Below are positions 24,683 through 33,745 of a stretch of 62,225 nucleotides of DNA, in pieces. This stretch comes from Lysobacterales bacterium (GTDB lineage Bacteria > Pseudomonadota > Gammaproteobacteria > Xanthomonadales > SZUA-5), in contig JALHMH010000027.1 in the NCBI GenBank assembly GCA_022844165.1, positions 1 through 62,225 on the forward strand, read 5' to 3'. The notes beneath the pieces were generated by a model. The model made no database searches and was not told where the DNA came from. It saw only the letters and a list, made by a program, of their open reading frames with translations. Position 1 is the first letter of the stretch. Each line of letters starts with the position of its first letter. Made by a program: the position numbers and the translations under genes.

Positions 24683-26640
24683 CAGTTCACGACCGCAGCG
24701 CCTGCCGGCAAGGGCGATTCTTCACGTACGGTCTGGCGCAGCCTGCGTTCTGTCGCTGCGATGAAAGCACCGAACATCATCAACAACGCTCCCAGCCAAA
24801 TCCACCGGATCATCGGTTTGTAGTACAGGCGCACAGCCCAGGCGTTTCCGCCGTCGATAGGTTCGCCTAAAGCGATGTAGAAGTCGGCGAAAAATCCAGC
24901 GTCGATCGCCGCTTCGGTCATGACCTGGCCACGCAGATACTGACGCTTTTGCGGGTGTTGTTCGCTCAGGACCACGCCGTTCTTCATGATTTCGAACACA
25001 CCTTCGTCGGCATGAAAGTTGGGTCCGTCATAAGGACGCAATTTCACAAATCGAACCTGGTAGCCGGCAACTTCCACGGTATCGCCCGGCGTCATGCGCA
25101 CGTCGCGTTCGACGTTCAAGGATTCGGTGACAGCGACACCAACAACGAACATCCCAACGCCGATATGGGCGAGAGTCATGCCGAGCATTTCTGCGCTCAG
25201 CCGTTGGCCGCGGGCGGCAGTCTTCCAGCGCCGACGCAGGAACGCCGCGGTGCCGAAAACAACCCACGCGCCGGCCGCAATCGCCAGCACAGCCTTGATC
25301 GGCAGCTCGCGTTGGGCTACCCAGGCAATTGCCGCGGCAACAGCCGCCAGTGCCGCGGCGCTGCGCAGCCACAACCAGACATTCGGCAGAGAATCGCTCT
25401 GCCATCGTGTCAGAGCGCCAAGTGGGATCAGCCACACCAAAGGCGCCATCAGCACAAAAAACATCAGCCCAAAATAGGGTGGGCCGACTGACACTTTGCC
25501 CCAGCCCATGGCCTCGGCAACCAGCGGATACAAGGTGCCGAGAAGAACCATGGCGCAAGCCACGGTCAGCAAGATGTTGTTTGCGAGCAGCAAGGATTCT
25601 CTCGAGAACAGACCGACAGGCGGACCGCCGATGAGTTTGGGCGCTCGGATGGCGTACAGGATGAGCGCACCGCCGGTGACGATGACCAGGAACGTCAGAA
25701 TAAACATGCCGCGCTCTGGATCGCTGGCAAACGCATGCACGCTCGTCACCACGCCCGAGCGCACCAAAAAAGCGCCCAGCAAGCTCAGGCTGAACGCGCT
25801 GATGGCGAGCAGCAATGTCCACGCGCCGAAAGTGCCGCGTTTTTCGGTGACCGCCTGACTGTGGATCAACGCGGCCCCGACCAGCCACGGCATAAATGAT
25901 GCGTTCTCAACCGGGTCCCAGAACCACCAGCCGCCCCAGCCCAATTCGTAATAGGCCCACCAACTGCCTAGCGCGATTCCAACCGTCAAGAAGCCCCAGG
26001 CGACGTTCGTCCAAGGCCGCGACCAGCGCACCCATTGACGATCAATGCGACCATCGAGCAGCGCGGCAACGGCGAACGCGAACGCCACCGCGAATCCGAC
26101 GTAGCCCATGTACAACATGGGTGGATGCACGATCAGGCCAAAATCCTGCAGTAGCGGATTCAGATCGTTGCCATCAGCCAACGCCGGCACGTGGCGTAGG
26201 AAGGGATTACTGGAAATCGCGGTAAAGCTGACAAAGCCGACGGAGATGATGCCCATTGTGCCGAGCGCGCGAGCAACGAATGGCAGCGGGAGTGCTTTGG
26301 AGAAAAGCGCAAGTGCGACAGTCCAGCCGCTCAGCATCAAAACCCAAAGCAGCAGCGAACCCTCATGTGCCCCCCACACTGCGCTGACCCGGTAGTGCAT
26401 CGGAAGCTGCAGATTGGAGTTCTGCGCCACGTAGGCAATCGAGAAATCCTGGGTCACAAAGCCCTCGACCAGAATCGCAAAAGCGAACAGCAAAAATGCG
26501 AATTGGCCATATGCTGCAGGGCGCGCCAGCAGCATCAGCGGCTCGCGATTGAGCTGCGCGCCGACCAGTGGAATCACGGCCTGGATCACTGCCAGCAGCA
26601 GCGCGAGAATGAGTGCAACCTGGCCGATTTCGGGGAGCAT
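24682..26640 (-). CDS. ccmF: Haem lyase CcmF
   Basis: 652-aa multi-pass membrane protein that, with CcmH/I, attaches haem to apocytochrome c. The haem-handling WWD domain is clear (WGGWWFWDPVENASFMPWL). Conserved histidine-bearing periplasmic segments flank it (RVSAVWGAHEGSLLLWVL, VHPPMLYMGYVGF). The large periplasmic region near the C-terminus (DVRMTPGDTVEVAGYQVRFV) is typical. ATG 26640 has GGGGAG immediately before it. Gap of 25 bases after ccmE. Confidence 0.97.
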   Translation of the reverse strand: MLPEIGQVALILALLLAVIQAVIPLVGAQLNREPLMLLARPAAYGQFAFLLFAFAILVEGFVTQDFSIAYVAQNSNLQLPMHYRVSAVWGAHEGSLLLWVLMLSGWTVALALFSKALPLPFVARALGTMGIISVGFVSFTAISSNPFLRHVPALADGNDLNPLLQDFGLIVHPPMLYMGYVGFAVAFAFAVAALLDGRIDRQWVRWSRPWTNVAWGFLTVGIALGSWWAYYELGWGGWWFWDPVENASFMPWLVGAALIHSQAVTEKRGTFGAWTLLLAISAFSLSLLGAFLVRSGVVTSVHAFASDPERGMFILTFLVIVTGGALILYAIRAPKLIGGPPVGLFSRESLLLANNILLTVACAMVLLGTLYPLVAEAMGWGKVSVGPPYFGLMFFVLMAPLVWLIPLGALTRWQSDSLPNVWLWLRSAAALAAVAAAIAWVAQRELPIKAVLAIAAGAWVVFGTAAFLRRRWKTAARGQRLSAEMLGMTLAHIGVGMFVVGVAVTESLNVERDVRMTPGDTVEVAGYQVRFVKLRPYDGPNFHADEGVFEIMKNGVVLSEQHPQKRQYLRGQVMTEAAIDAGFFADFYIALGEPIDGGNAWAVRLYYKPMIRWIWLGALLMMFGAFIAATERRLRQTVREESPLPAGAAVVN

Positions 26641-26665
26641 GGTGAGTCGTCTTGCAGTCGAGGGA

Positions 26666-27127
26666 TTAGTACGATTTCGGTTCGGCGGTTTGCCCGGCTT
26701 GGGCCTTGCCTTTGGCGATCGCGTCGGCGACTTCCGCGGGCATATAGTTCTCGTCGTGTTTGGCGAGCACTTCGTGCGCTACGAAGACGCCGTTCTGATC
26801 GAGCTGTCCGGTGGCGATGACACTCTGGCCCTCCTTAAACAGGTCAGGCAAGATGCCTTCGTAATGTACTTTGACTTCCTTGAAGCGATCGGTGACGGCA
26901 AATGACGCGAGCAACGAGCTGCCATCGCGCTTGCTGCTGCCCTCGAGAACGACGCCGCCGAGTCGGAAATTGCGCGCAGTCGGAGCTTCGCCAGCTAACA
27001 CCGCGCTCGGACTATAAAAGTGATTGACGTTGTCGCTGAGCGCTGTCAGCGCCAGCGCGGTGGCGCTGCCAATTCCCAGCAGCAACAGACCAACCAATAC
27101 CAGACGACGTTTGCGTAAGGGGTTCAT
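26666..27127 (-). CDS. ccmE: Haem chaperone CcmE
   Basis: 153 aa. N-terminal membrane anchor (RLVLVGLLLLGIGSATALALTAL), then the OB-fold with FRLGGVVLEGS and YEGILPDLFKEGQSVIATG, and the covalent haem-binding histidine in VLAKHDENYMP, followed by the conserved Tyr. Start is the ATG that overlaps the ccmD stop (ATGA); the longer open frame to 27268 is a shadow of ccmD. C-terminal tail is Ala/Lys-rich. Confidence 0.96.
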   Translation of the reverse strand: MNPLRKRRLVLVGLLLLGIGSATALALTALSDNVNHFYSPSAVLAGEAPTARNFRLGGVVLEGSSKRDGSSLLASFAVTDRFKEVKVHYEGILPDLFKEGQSVIATGQLDQNGVFVAHEVLAKHDENYMPAEVADAIAKGKAQAGQTAEPKSY

Positions 27128-27297
27128 GATTCTGATCCTCGCGATTGAGCGCGTTTCGCCTGTGCGCGAATGTCTTTCAAAAGTTGCCGATGCCTGATCC
27201 AGGGAGGCACGAGATCGAACAGCAGTAACACCGCGGCGGCCGCAAGTGACGCGCTGATGAAACCCCAATGCCCCGAAGCCTCAATCCAGCCTAGCAT
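27124..27297 (-). CDS. ccmD: Haem exporter subunit CcmD (57 aa)
   Basis: Small single-helix membrane protein needed for release of holo-CcmE from CcmABC. It begins MLGWIEASGHWGFISASLAA, runs through one hydrophobic helix (AAAVLLLFDLVPPW) and ends in a basic cytosolic segment (RHRQLLKDIRAQAKRAQSRG), the standard CcmD plan. ATG 27297 overlaps the ccmC stop and its TGA overlaps ccmE's ATG, so translation is coupled on both sides. Short enough to be missed by gene callers. Confidence 0.93.
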   Translation of the reverse strand: MLGWIEASGHWGFISASLAAAAVLLLFDLVPPWIRHRQLLKDIRAQAKRAQSRGSES

Positions 27298-28046
27298 CAG
27301 CGCGCCCCCAAGGCCAGTTCGCGAGCCCAGCTTTTACCACGCTCCTGCTCCAGCAACAGCGTTCGGGCGCGCTGCAGCAGGGCGAAAAGAAAATAGAACT
27401 TACTGGCCGCGGCCACCAGCAGCAACGGCCATAACATCGAAGCATGGATCGTACTCTTGCCGATAATCTGCACACTCTCACCTTGATGAAGTGTGTTCCA
27501 CCATTGCACCGAAAAATGGATGATCGGCACGTTGACGACACCCACCAATGCCAGTACAGCGGCGGCACGCGCGCCCTGACGAAGATCATCATACGCATTG
27601 GCTAGACCGAGCACGCCGAAGTAGAGAAACAGCAGAACCAGTTCGGAGGTCATCCGCGCATCCCACTCCCAGTAAGTGCCCCAGGTCGGTTTGCCCCACA
27701 ACATGCCCGTGATCAGCGTAACGGCTGTGAACATCGCCCCGATCGGCGCTGCGGCCATCATCAGGATCTCGCACAGTTTGATCCGCCAGATCAGCGCAAT
27801 AGCACCGTAGATCGCCATCAGGACGTAAATGAACAAGCTCATCCAGGCACTGGGAACGTGCAGGTAGATGATTCGAAAGCTCTCGCCTTGCAGGTAGTCG
27901 GCCGGGGCGCGAAACAGGCCGAAATACAGCCCGATCGCACCCAGAACCAAGGCCGCAAAGCCGGTCCAGGGTATCCAGCGCGTCGCAAACCGATAGAAGG
28001 TCGGTGGCGAACCTAAGGAGTGGAACCAGCGCAACAGTGGATTCAT
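27297..28046 (-). CDS. ccmC: Haem exporter CcmC
   Basis: 249-aa, six-helix membrane protein that loads haem onto CcmE. Carries the WWD motif WGTYWEWDARMTSELVLLFLYFG and flanking haem-ligand histidines in IIYLHVPSAWMS and GKSTIHASMLWP. Overlaps ccmB by 4 bases and ccmD by one. The stretch SVQIIGKSTIHASML is typical of CcmC rather than CcmF. Confidence 0.97.
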   Translation of the reverse strand: MNPLLRWFHSLGSPPTFYRFATRWIPWTGFAALVLGAIGLYFGLFRAPADYLQGESFRIIYLHVPSAWMSLFIYVLMAIYGAIALIWRIKLCEILMMAAAPIGAMFTAVTLITGMLWGKPTWGTYWEWDARMTSELVLLFLYFGVLGLANAYDDLRQGARAAAVLALVGVVNVPIIHFSVQWWNTLHQGESVQIIGKSTIHASMLWPLLLVAAASKFYFLFALLQRARTLLLEQERGKSWARELALGAR

Positions 28047-28726
28047 GGCGGTTGGTCTGAGCCTATACGCAAGCTTGCGGCCGCTGCGAGCGGCGCCAGC
28101 GTCGTGAGCAAAGTTGTTTGAGCGGCCAGGAGCAGCAATGCACTACGAGCAGACAAGCCGGCTTGCACTGCATCGACTGCCCCGCTGCCGAAGATTAACA
28201 GCGGCAGAAACAGCGGCAGGACGATTAAGGCCAACAAGATACCACCGCGGCGTAGGCGCGCTGTCAAAGCAGACGCAACGAGCCCGATCTGCGTGGCGCC
28301 GAACGTACCCATCGCAATACTGACCAGCAGCACCGGCAACAGGCTCACGTCCAACGACAGGAGCATCGCAAGAACAGGCGTGGCCAGCAGCAAGCTAAGC
28401 CCGTACACCAGCCAGTGCGCAAGCGCCTTACCAAAGCACAATGCCGACATATGTACGGCACTGGACAGCCACTGATCGAGCGTGCCATCCGCTGCGTCTT
28501 CGCGAAAGAACTGATCGAAACTGAGAAAGTTGGCCAACAGCACCGTAACCCAGATGATCGGCGCAGCCATGGCAGAGAGCCTTGCGCGGTCTCCTCCGAG
28601 CGTAATGGCAAAGAGCAAGACCACTAGCACGGCAAATGCAAGTGGCTGCAAAACATCACTGCGTCGATGCCAGGCGAGGGTCAAGTCGCGGAACAGGAGC
28701 GAGCTGGTGGCGGAAAAGTCGCTCAC
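28043..28726 (-). CDS. ccmB: Haem exporter membrane subunit CcmB
   Basis: 227-aa ABC-type membrane subunit partnering CcmA. Six hydrophobic helices; conserved FFREDAADGTLDQWLSSA cytoplasmic coupling segment and GTFGATQIGL. GTG 28726 (MSDFSATSSLLFRDLTLAWH) is preferred because it overlaps the ccmA stop (GTGA); the frame stays open to 28999 but that extension is a shadow of ccmA. Family length matches. Confidence 0.93.
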   Translation of the reverse strand: MSDFSATSSLLFRDLTLAWHRRSDVLQPLAFAVLVVLLFAITLGGDRARLSAMAAPIIWVTVLLANFLSFDQFFREDAADGTLDQWLSSAVHMSALCFGKALAHWLVYGLSLLLATPVLAMLLSLDVSLLPVLLVSIAMGTFGATQIGLVASALTARLRRGGILLALIVLPLFLPLLIFGSGAVDAVQAGLSARSALLLLAAQTTLLTTLAPLAAAASLRIGSDQPP

Positions 28727-29343
28727 GGCGAAACCAGGGTCAGTCGATGACTGGGCGCGGCGAGCTGCGCATCGCCATGGCTGGCAATCACAGCAGATCC
28801 TCCTCGCGTCAGGTGAGTTTGCAACAGGCGATGAACCAGCGTTATGCCACGTGTGTCGAGGTTGGCGAACGGCTCGTCCAGTAGCCACAACTTGGCAGAC
28901 GACGCGATCAGCGGGAGCAAGGCGACGCGTTTTTTCTGACCCGCAGACAGAGTGCGAACGGGTGAGTCCTCGTAGCCGGTCAGGCCAACCAATGCGCACA
29001 AGGCGTGCGGATCGCTCTCAATGACTCTGCCTGCGATGCCCAACGCATAACGCAGGTTTTCGATCACCGACAATTCTCGCTTGATCGCCAAGGCGTGGCC
29101 GAGCCAACGTGTATGCGCTAACAGAGGGCCGCGATCGCCGAGAACGTCCACACCAGCAAAGTTCATACTTCGTGCATTGAGCGGATACAGGCCCACCAAT
29201 GCACGTAACAGCGTGCTCTTGCCGATACCATTGGCGCCTTCGAGCAACAGCCATTCGCCCTCCCCGAGGTCGATATCGACCGCCCGAAACAGCAGCTCTG
29301 CGTCGCGCTCGCAGCTTGCATGCTCTAGTTGGAATAGCGACAT
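28723..29343 (-). CDS. ccmA: Haem exporter ATP-binding subunit CcmA
   Basis: 206-aa ABC ATPase powering release of haem-loaded CcmE. Walker A GANGIGKST, signature LSAGQKKRVALL and Walker B WLLDEPFANLD are intact. ATG 29343 (MSLFQLEHASCERDAELLF) is chosen over an in-frame GTG 30 bases earlier. First gene of the operon; the 148 bases between it and tldD hold no gene, so the promoter is probably there. Confidence 0.95.
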   Translation of the reverse strand: MSLFQLEHASCERDAELLFRAVDIDLGEGEWLLLEGANGIGKSTLLRALVGLYPLNARSMNFAGVDVLGDRGPLLAHTRWLGHALAIKRELSVIENLRYALGIAGRVIESDPHALCALVGLTGYEDSPVRTLSAGQKKRVALLPLIASSAKLWLLDEPFANLDTRGITLVHRLLQTHLTRGGSAVIASHGDAQLAAPSHRLTLVSP

Positions 29344-29491
29344 GCTCGGAACTCGTATTTCGCGGCAATGCACGGCACTCTGGAAGGCAATGGCGCTTGA
29401 TCAAAAGGGAACCTGCGCGACGTCTTCTCCGGAAAGTGGCCGCAAAGTGCCGACTTCACCATGTGTCGGAGGAATGGCAGCGCCACGCGAC

Positions 29492-30928
29492 TTATGCCGT
29501 ACCGCCGACCGTGAGGCCATCGATTCGCAGCGTCGGCTGGCCTACGCCGACCGGCACGCTTTGTCCCTCCTTTCCGCAAACGCCCATGCCTTGATCAAGT
29601 TCCAGATCGTCGCCCACCATCGACACGCGTGTCAGGACATCGGGTCCGTTGCCGATGAGTGTCGCGCCTTTGACTGGAGCAGTGATCTTGCCATCTTCGA
29701 TCAGATACGCTTCGCTTGCCGAAAACACAAACTTGCCGCTGGTGATATCGACCTGGCCGCCGCCAAAGTTGACTGCGTACAAGCCCTTCCTGACGCTGCG
29801 AATGATCTCTTCGCGCTGGTGCGGCCCGGGCTGCATGTAGGTGTTGGTCATGCGCGGCATTGGCAAATGCGCAAAGGACTCACGTCTTCCGTTGCCGGTG
29901 CTGGATACCTTCATCAGCCGGGCATTGAGTTTGTCGAAGAGGTAGCCTTTCAGCACACCATTTTCGATGAGCGTCGTGCATTGACTGGGCGTGCCTTCGT
30001 CGTCGATCGACAACGATCCACGTCGGCGCGGTAACGTTCCATCGTCTACCACCGTGATCAGTTTCGACGCAACGGTGTCACCCATGCGGCCTGAAAACGC
30101 GCTGGTTCCCTTGCGATTGAAGTCGCCTTCGAGACCATGCCCGATGGCTTCATGCAACAAAATTCCCGGCCATCCGGATCCGAGCACGACGGTCATGGAG
30201 CCCGCCGGTGCCGGCACCGATTCGAGGTTCACCAGAGCTTGTCGAACGGCTTCGGCGGCATGCCAACGGACTTTCTCGCCAGCAAGCCACTCGCCGAACG
30301 CGAGGCGGCCGCCGCCGCCGGAGAATCCCGATTCGCGCCGTCCGTTCGCGGCAGCGATGACTTGTACGCGGAACTGGACGAGCGGACGCACGTCCGCAGC
30401 GTACGTCCCATCGGTTTGAGCAATCAACACAGTATCAATCTCAGCCGAAAGGCTGACCATGACCTGTTGCACTCTAGGGTCCAGACTGCGCGCATACGCG
30501 TCAACGTCTTTAAGCAGGCGAACCTTGGACTCCGAATCAAGACTTTCGATAGGGTCCTGCGCGGTATACATCGCGGTCCCAAAACTCGGCTTGACGGCAT
30601 GCGCAGTCACCTCATGACCGCCCCGCGCGATCGCCCGCGCACTGCCGGCTGCTTCAAGCAGCGACGGGCCGTCAATTTCGTCCGAATAGGAGAATCCCAC
30701 CTTTTCACCGGCGACAGCACGTACGCCTACGCCTTGTTCGATGTGGTGTGTGCCGTCCTTGACGATGCCATCCTCAAGCGCCCAGGATTCGGCGCGCGAA
30801 TGCTGGAAGTAGAGATCTGCGCTATCGACGCCTGGCCTGAGCAGCGCGTTGAGCGTGCGCTCAATCGTCGACGGGCCAACGTCGCCGGACAAAAAGCGCT
30901 GCTCGGCAACGGCCATGACTGAATTCAT
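29492..30928 (-). CDS. tldD: Metalloprotease TldD
   Basis: 478-aa subunit of the TldD/TldE protease, which degrades unfolded peptides and in known cases removes leaders from peptide antibiotics such as microcin B17. The zinc motif HEAIGHGLEGD is intact, and GRMGDTVASKLITVVDDGT and TPSQCTTLIENGVLKGYLFD are typical. ATG 30928 (MNSVMAVAEQRF) gives family length; the frame is open to 31084. TldE (PmbA) is not in the window. tldD stands close to yhdP in many gammaproteobacteria; here the repeat region, maf and rng lie between them. Given the peptide system at 56 kb, a role in peptide processing is conceivable but not indicated by position. Confidence 0.96.
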   Translation of the reverse strand: MNSVMAVAEQRFLSGDVGPSTIERTLNALLRPGVDSADLYFQHSRAESWALEDGIVKDGTHHIEQGVGVRAVAGEKVGFSYSDEIDGPSLLEAAGSARAIARGGHEVTAHAVKPSFGTAMYTAQDPIESLDSESKVRLLKDVDAYARSLDPRVQQVMVSLSAEIDTVLIAQTDGTYAADVRPLVQFRVQVIAAANGRRESGFSGGGGRLAFGEWLAGEKVRWHAAEAVRQALVNLESVPAPAGSMTVVLGSGWPGILLHEAIGHGLEGDFNRKGTSAFSGRMGDTVASKLITVVDDGTLPRRRGSLSIDDEGTPSQCTTLIENGVLKGYLFDKLNARLMKVSSTGNGRRESFAHLPMPRMTNTYMQPGPHQREEIIRSVRKGLYAVNFGGGQVDITSGKFVFSASEAYLIEDGKITAPVKGATLIGNGPDVLTRVSMVGDDLELDQGMGVCGKEGQSVPVGVGQPTLRIDGLTVGGTA

Positions 30929-31053
30929 TGTAGAGTTCTCGTTATGCAAATGCGAGCGCAGTCTAAGCGTTTCGCAATGAACACGTGCTCGTTCCAATTT
31001 GCAAGCACTCTTGTGAACGCCACGCGGCTCGGCGGTCTGAGGCGAAGCCTCGC

Positions 31054-31288
31054 TAGTGTGGTGTTCCGTCATTAAGTTGAACACTATTTCCGATGGATTT
31101 CGGCGTCAGGCAAGGCGCGACGAGGGTGAAAGTCGGTGGCTTTCGCGGCATGCCGCGAGCCGACTTGAACGACCGGCGGCTGCGCCGCCGGGCCGGACGA
31201 CATAGCTCTTCTATGGCGACGAGAAGCAACGCTGCATGGGGTCGAAAGACGCGGAAATCGTTCAAGGTCATTGCGGAACAGCACACTA
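31054..31288. mobile_element. MITE-like element with about 50-bp terminal inverted repeats
   Basis: Left end CTAGTGTGGTGTTCCGTCAT (31053 on) and the reverse complement of the right end, CTAGTGTGCTGTTCCGCAAT (31289 leftwards), match at 17 of 20 positions. Similarity continues through TTGAAC and ATTTCCG. Both ends are flanked by TA inside CTAG, as for IS630/Tc1-type insertion with TA duplication. The interior, about 230 bp, holds no transposase frame but contains the palindrome TCGCGGCATGCCGCGA and a CCGGCGGC/GCCGCCGG hairpin. It splits a unit of the tandem repeat; joining the flanks restores GCCTCGCTAGAGTCC. Confidence 0.75.
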
Positions 31289-31345
31289 GAGTCCTTGATG
31301 GAGCTGGATCTTGTTAGTTGAGTCGAATTTCTTCGGAGCGGCTTT
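31289..31345 (+). repeat. Dispersed repeat, copy A
   Basis: GAGTCCTTGATGGAGCTGGA followed by TCTTG, TTGAGTC, AATTT, CTTC and GCGGCTTTG matches 33744-33802 in order over about 55 bases with few changes. Belongs to the array around it; the second copy lies on the other side of maf-rng. Confidence 0.65.
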
Positions 31346-31635
31346 GGCTGTTGAAGCCCCCCTTAAACTAAGGGGGCGATTGAGCGCGCAGCGCTCAATG
31401 GGTTGTGGAAAGTACGGTGTCTGGCGAAGCCAACAATGCTCGGCGGTCTGAGGCGAAGCCTCGCTAGTGGTTTGAGTTTGGCTTTTTCGGGGCGGATTTG
31501 GCGCTTGCCGCCAACTTGGATCAACAGGGGCGATCGAGCGCGCGTCGTCCGAAGGGGAAAACGGCTTATGCGCTGTCAGACGAAGCCAACAACGCTCGGT
31601 GGTCCGAGGCGAAGCTTCGCCAGAGGGTTGTCGTC

Positions 31636-32202
31636 ATGCGGCTAGTGCTGGCCTCGGCGTCACCACGGCGATTGGAGTTGCTCAAACACCTTGGCCTGGA
31701 GCCAGATGTCATTGTGTCGGACATCGAGGAAGTGCGGTTCGCCGGTGAGACACCGCAGGCTTATAGCCAGCGCATTGCGACGGAAAAAGGGCTTATGGTC
31801 GCGGCGCAATTCGGACAAGCGCCGGTGCGGGTACTGAGCGCAGATACGGAAGTGGTCCTGGGCAAAGATGTCTTTGGCAAGCCGCGGGATGCCGCCGATG
31901 CGGCAAGAATGTTGCGCCGTCTTTCCGGAATTGAACATCTGGTGCTCAGTAGCGTGTGCATGATCGATTGTTCAGCAATCGCTGTCACACCGCGCGTGCT
32001 GACACAGTCTACCCGCGTCTACTTTCGCTCTCTCTCTGAGGCCGAAATTGATCACTACGTTGCCAGCGGCGAACCGATGGGCAAAGCGGGCGCTTATGCA
32101 ATACAGGGATTGGCATCGGCCTACATCGCACGCATCGACGGTAGTTACTCGTCGGTCATGGGTTTGCCGCTTTACGAGACGGCACAATTGCTCGGCATGT
32201 GA
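31636..32202 (+). CDS. maf: Maf-type dTTP/UTP pyrophosphatase (YhdE-like)
   Basis: 188-aa house-cleaning pyrophosphatase acting on modified or excess nucleotides, mainly dTTP and UTP for this subgroup. Motifs: LASASPRRLELL at the N-terminus, SADTEVVLG, GKPRDAADAARMLRRLSG and GKAGAYAIQGLASAYI. ATG 31636 is fixed by alignment with the family start; the frame is open upstream to 31498 through repeat sequence, and no good ribosome binding site is seen. Next to rng, as in E. coli yhdE-rng. Confidence 0.95.
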   Translation: MRLVLASASPRRLELLKHLGLEPDVIVSDIEEVRFAGETPQAYSQRIATEKGLMVAAQFGQAPVRVLSADTEVVLGKDVFGKPRDAADAARMLRRLSGIEHLVLSSVCMIDCSAIAVTPRVLTQSTRVYFRSLSEAEIDHYVASGEPMGKAGAYAIQGLASAYIARIDGSYSSVMGLPLYETAQLLGM

Positions 32203-32272
32203 CGAAGGCTCTTCTAAGGCTCGTTGTTGCGCTGCTATAAGCGCGATCGATTCCACGCAATGAGCGCTCGCT

Positions 32273-33745
32273 TTGTCTGAAGAGATCTTGATCAACGTTA
32301 CGCCCCGCGAGACTCGCGTGGCATTGGTGGAAAACGGCATGCTGCAGGAGGTGTACGTCGAGCGTGCGCGCAAGCGCGGTTACGTCGGCAACATCTACAA
32401 GGGCCGCATTTCGCGTGTCATGCCCGGTATGCAGGCCGCGTTTGTGGAAATTGGTCTGGATCGAACCGCATTTTTGCATGTCAATGACATTGTGCGGCTA
32501 CCGCAGGATGGCGATCCAATCGAAAACGGCAACGCTCCAATACCGCCAATTTTCGATCTTGTCCGCGAAGGGCAGGAGATCATCGTTCAGGTCGTTAAAG
32601 ACCCTATTGGCAGCAAAGGCGCGCGACTCACAACACACCTGTCGATTCCGTCGCGGTACCTGGTGCTTCTGCCTTACGCGCGCACACTCGGTGTGTCGGT
32701 TCGCATCGAAGACGAGACCGAACGCGGACGCCTGAAAGAAGCACTGACCCAACTTGCGGGTGAGCGAACGCAGGGCTTTATCGTTCGGACCAACGCAGAG
32801 GGAGTGCCTTGCGAACCGCTTGCCGCCGACATGGCGTTCCTGGACCGCCTGTGGGCATCAATCGTCGACGCAATTCGTGGCTCACAGGTCGGCGATCGGA
32901 TCTATGAAGAGTTGCCTCTCTCGCTGAAAGCGATTCGTGATTTTCTCAAGCCACATGTGGAAAAGGTCCGCATCGATTCGCGTGAGACGTTAGAGCGTGC
33001 CGTTCGTTTTTGTGATGAGTTCATACCCGAGTTCAGGGAACGGCTGGAACACTATCCTGGCGAGCGGCCAATCTTCGACCTATACGGCGTTGAGGATGAA
33101 ATCCAACGCGCACTGCGTAAAGAGTCGCCGCTGAAATCAGGGGGCTATTTGATCATCGATCAAACCGAGGCGATGACGACGATCGACGTGAACACGGGTG
33201 GATTCGTCGGCCATCGCAACCTGGAAGAGACCGTCTACAAGACCAATCTCGAGGCAGCCCAGGCAATTGCGCGGCAATTGCGGTTGAGAAACCTGGGCGG
33301 CATCATCATTCTTGACTTCATTGACATGAACGATGAAGAGCACAAGCGTCAGGTGTTGCGCATGCTCGAGAAGTCGCTCGGTCGCGACCATGCAAAGAGC
33401 ACCGTATACGACATGAGTCCGCTCGGACTCGTCGAAATGACGCGAAAGCGAACCACCGAGAGCCTCGAACGACAGCTTTGCGAACCTTGTGCAGCCTGTG
33501 GCGGTCGCGGGCGCGTGAAGAGTGCCGAAACGGTCAGTTACGAGATCTTTCGAGAAATCACACGTGCGGTTCGGCAGTTTGAAACTCGGAGTGTTCTGGT
33601 CTTGGCGTCACCCACAGTGGTGCAAAGAGTCGTCGACGAGGAATCCGCGGCGCTGGCAGAACTGGAAGCGTTCATCGGGAAACCGATACGCTTCCAGCCT
33701 GAGGAGCAATATTCCCCAGAGCAATATGATGTGGTGGTCCTCTAA
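32273..33745 (+). CDS. rng: Ribonuclease G
   Basis: 490-aa endoribonuclease of the RNase E/G family, maturing the 5' end of 16S rRNA and cutting some mRNAs. The S1-like domain with inserted RNA-binding part (YVGNIYKGRISRVMPGMQAAFVEIGL) is followed by the DNase I-like catalytic region with metal-binding Asp in TTIDVNTGGFVG and IIILDFIDM. The zinc-link CEPCAACGGRG is near the C-terminus. TTG start at 32273 aligns with the E. coli start; an ATG 13 bases upstream is out of frame. Follows maf by 70 bases. Confidence 0.96.
   Translation: MSEEILINVTPRETRVALVENGMLQEVYVERARKRGYVGNIYKGRISRVMPGMQAAFVEIGLDRTAFLHVNDIVRLPQDGDPIENGNAPIPPIFDLVREGQEIIVQVVKDPIGSKGARLTTHLSIPSRYLVLLPYARTLGVSVRIEDETERGRLKEALTQLAGERTQGFIVRTNAEGVPCEPLAADMAFLDRLWASIVDAIRGSQVGDRIYEELPLSLKAIRDFLKPHVEKVRIDSRETLERAVRFCDEFIPEFRERLEHYPGERPIFDLYGVEDEIQRALRKESPLKSGGYLIIDQTEAMTTIDVNTGGFVGHRNLEETVYKTNLEAAQAIARQLRLRNLGGIIILDFIDMNDEEHKRQVLRMLEKSLGRDHAKSTVYDMSPLGLVEMTRKRTTESLERQLCEPCAACGGRGRVKSAETVSYEIFREITRAVRQFETRSVLVLASPTVVQRVVDEESAALAELEAFIGKPIRFQPEEQYSPEQYDVVVL

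Larger units (their letters stand above)
31027..31623. repeat. Tandem repeat array of about 156-178 bp units
   Basis: The segment GCTCGGCGGTCTGAGGCGAA with its continuation GCCTCGCTAG occurs at 31027-31056 and 31438-31467, and in diverged form at 31594-31623. The bases before copies 2 and 3 also match (GTC-x-G-x-CGAAGCCAACAA), as do those after copies 1 and 2 once the inserted element at 31054-31288 is removed. Two perfect hairpins lie inside the first unit: 31358-31376 (CCCCCTTA/TAAGGGGG) and 31379-31399 (ATTGAGCGC/GCGCTCAAT). No convincing gene. The region separates tldD from maf. Confidence 0.65.

Noticed and set aside
29492..30928. tldD as part of the peptide system at 56 kb
   Set aside because: TldD/E do process some peptide antibiotics, but this copy sits near maf-rng-yhdP, 25 kb away, in its usual housekeeping neighbourhood, and the C39 domain already supplies leader cleavage.
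31093..31317. 74-codon plus frame inside the MITE
   Set aside because: It spans the terminal inverted repeat and flanking DNA, and has no transposase motif.
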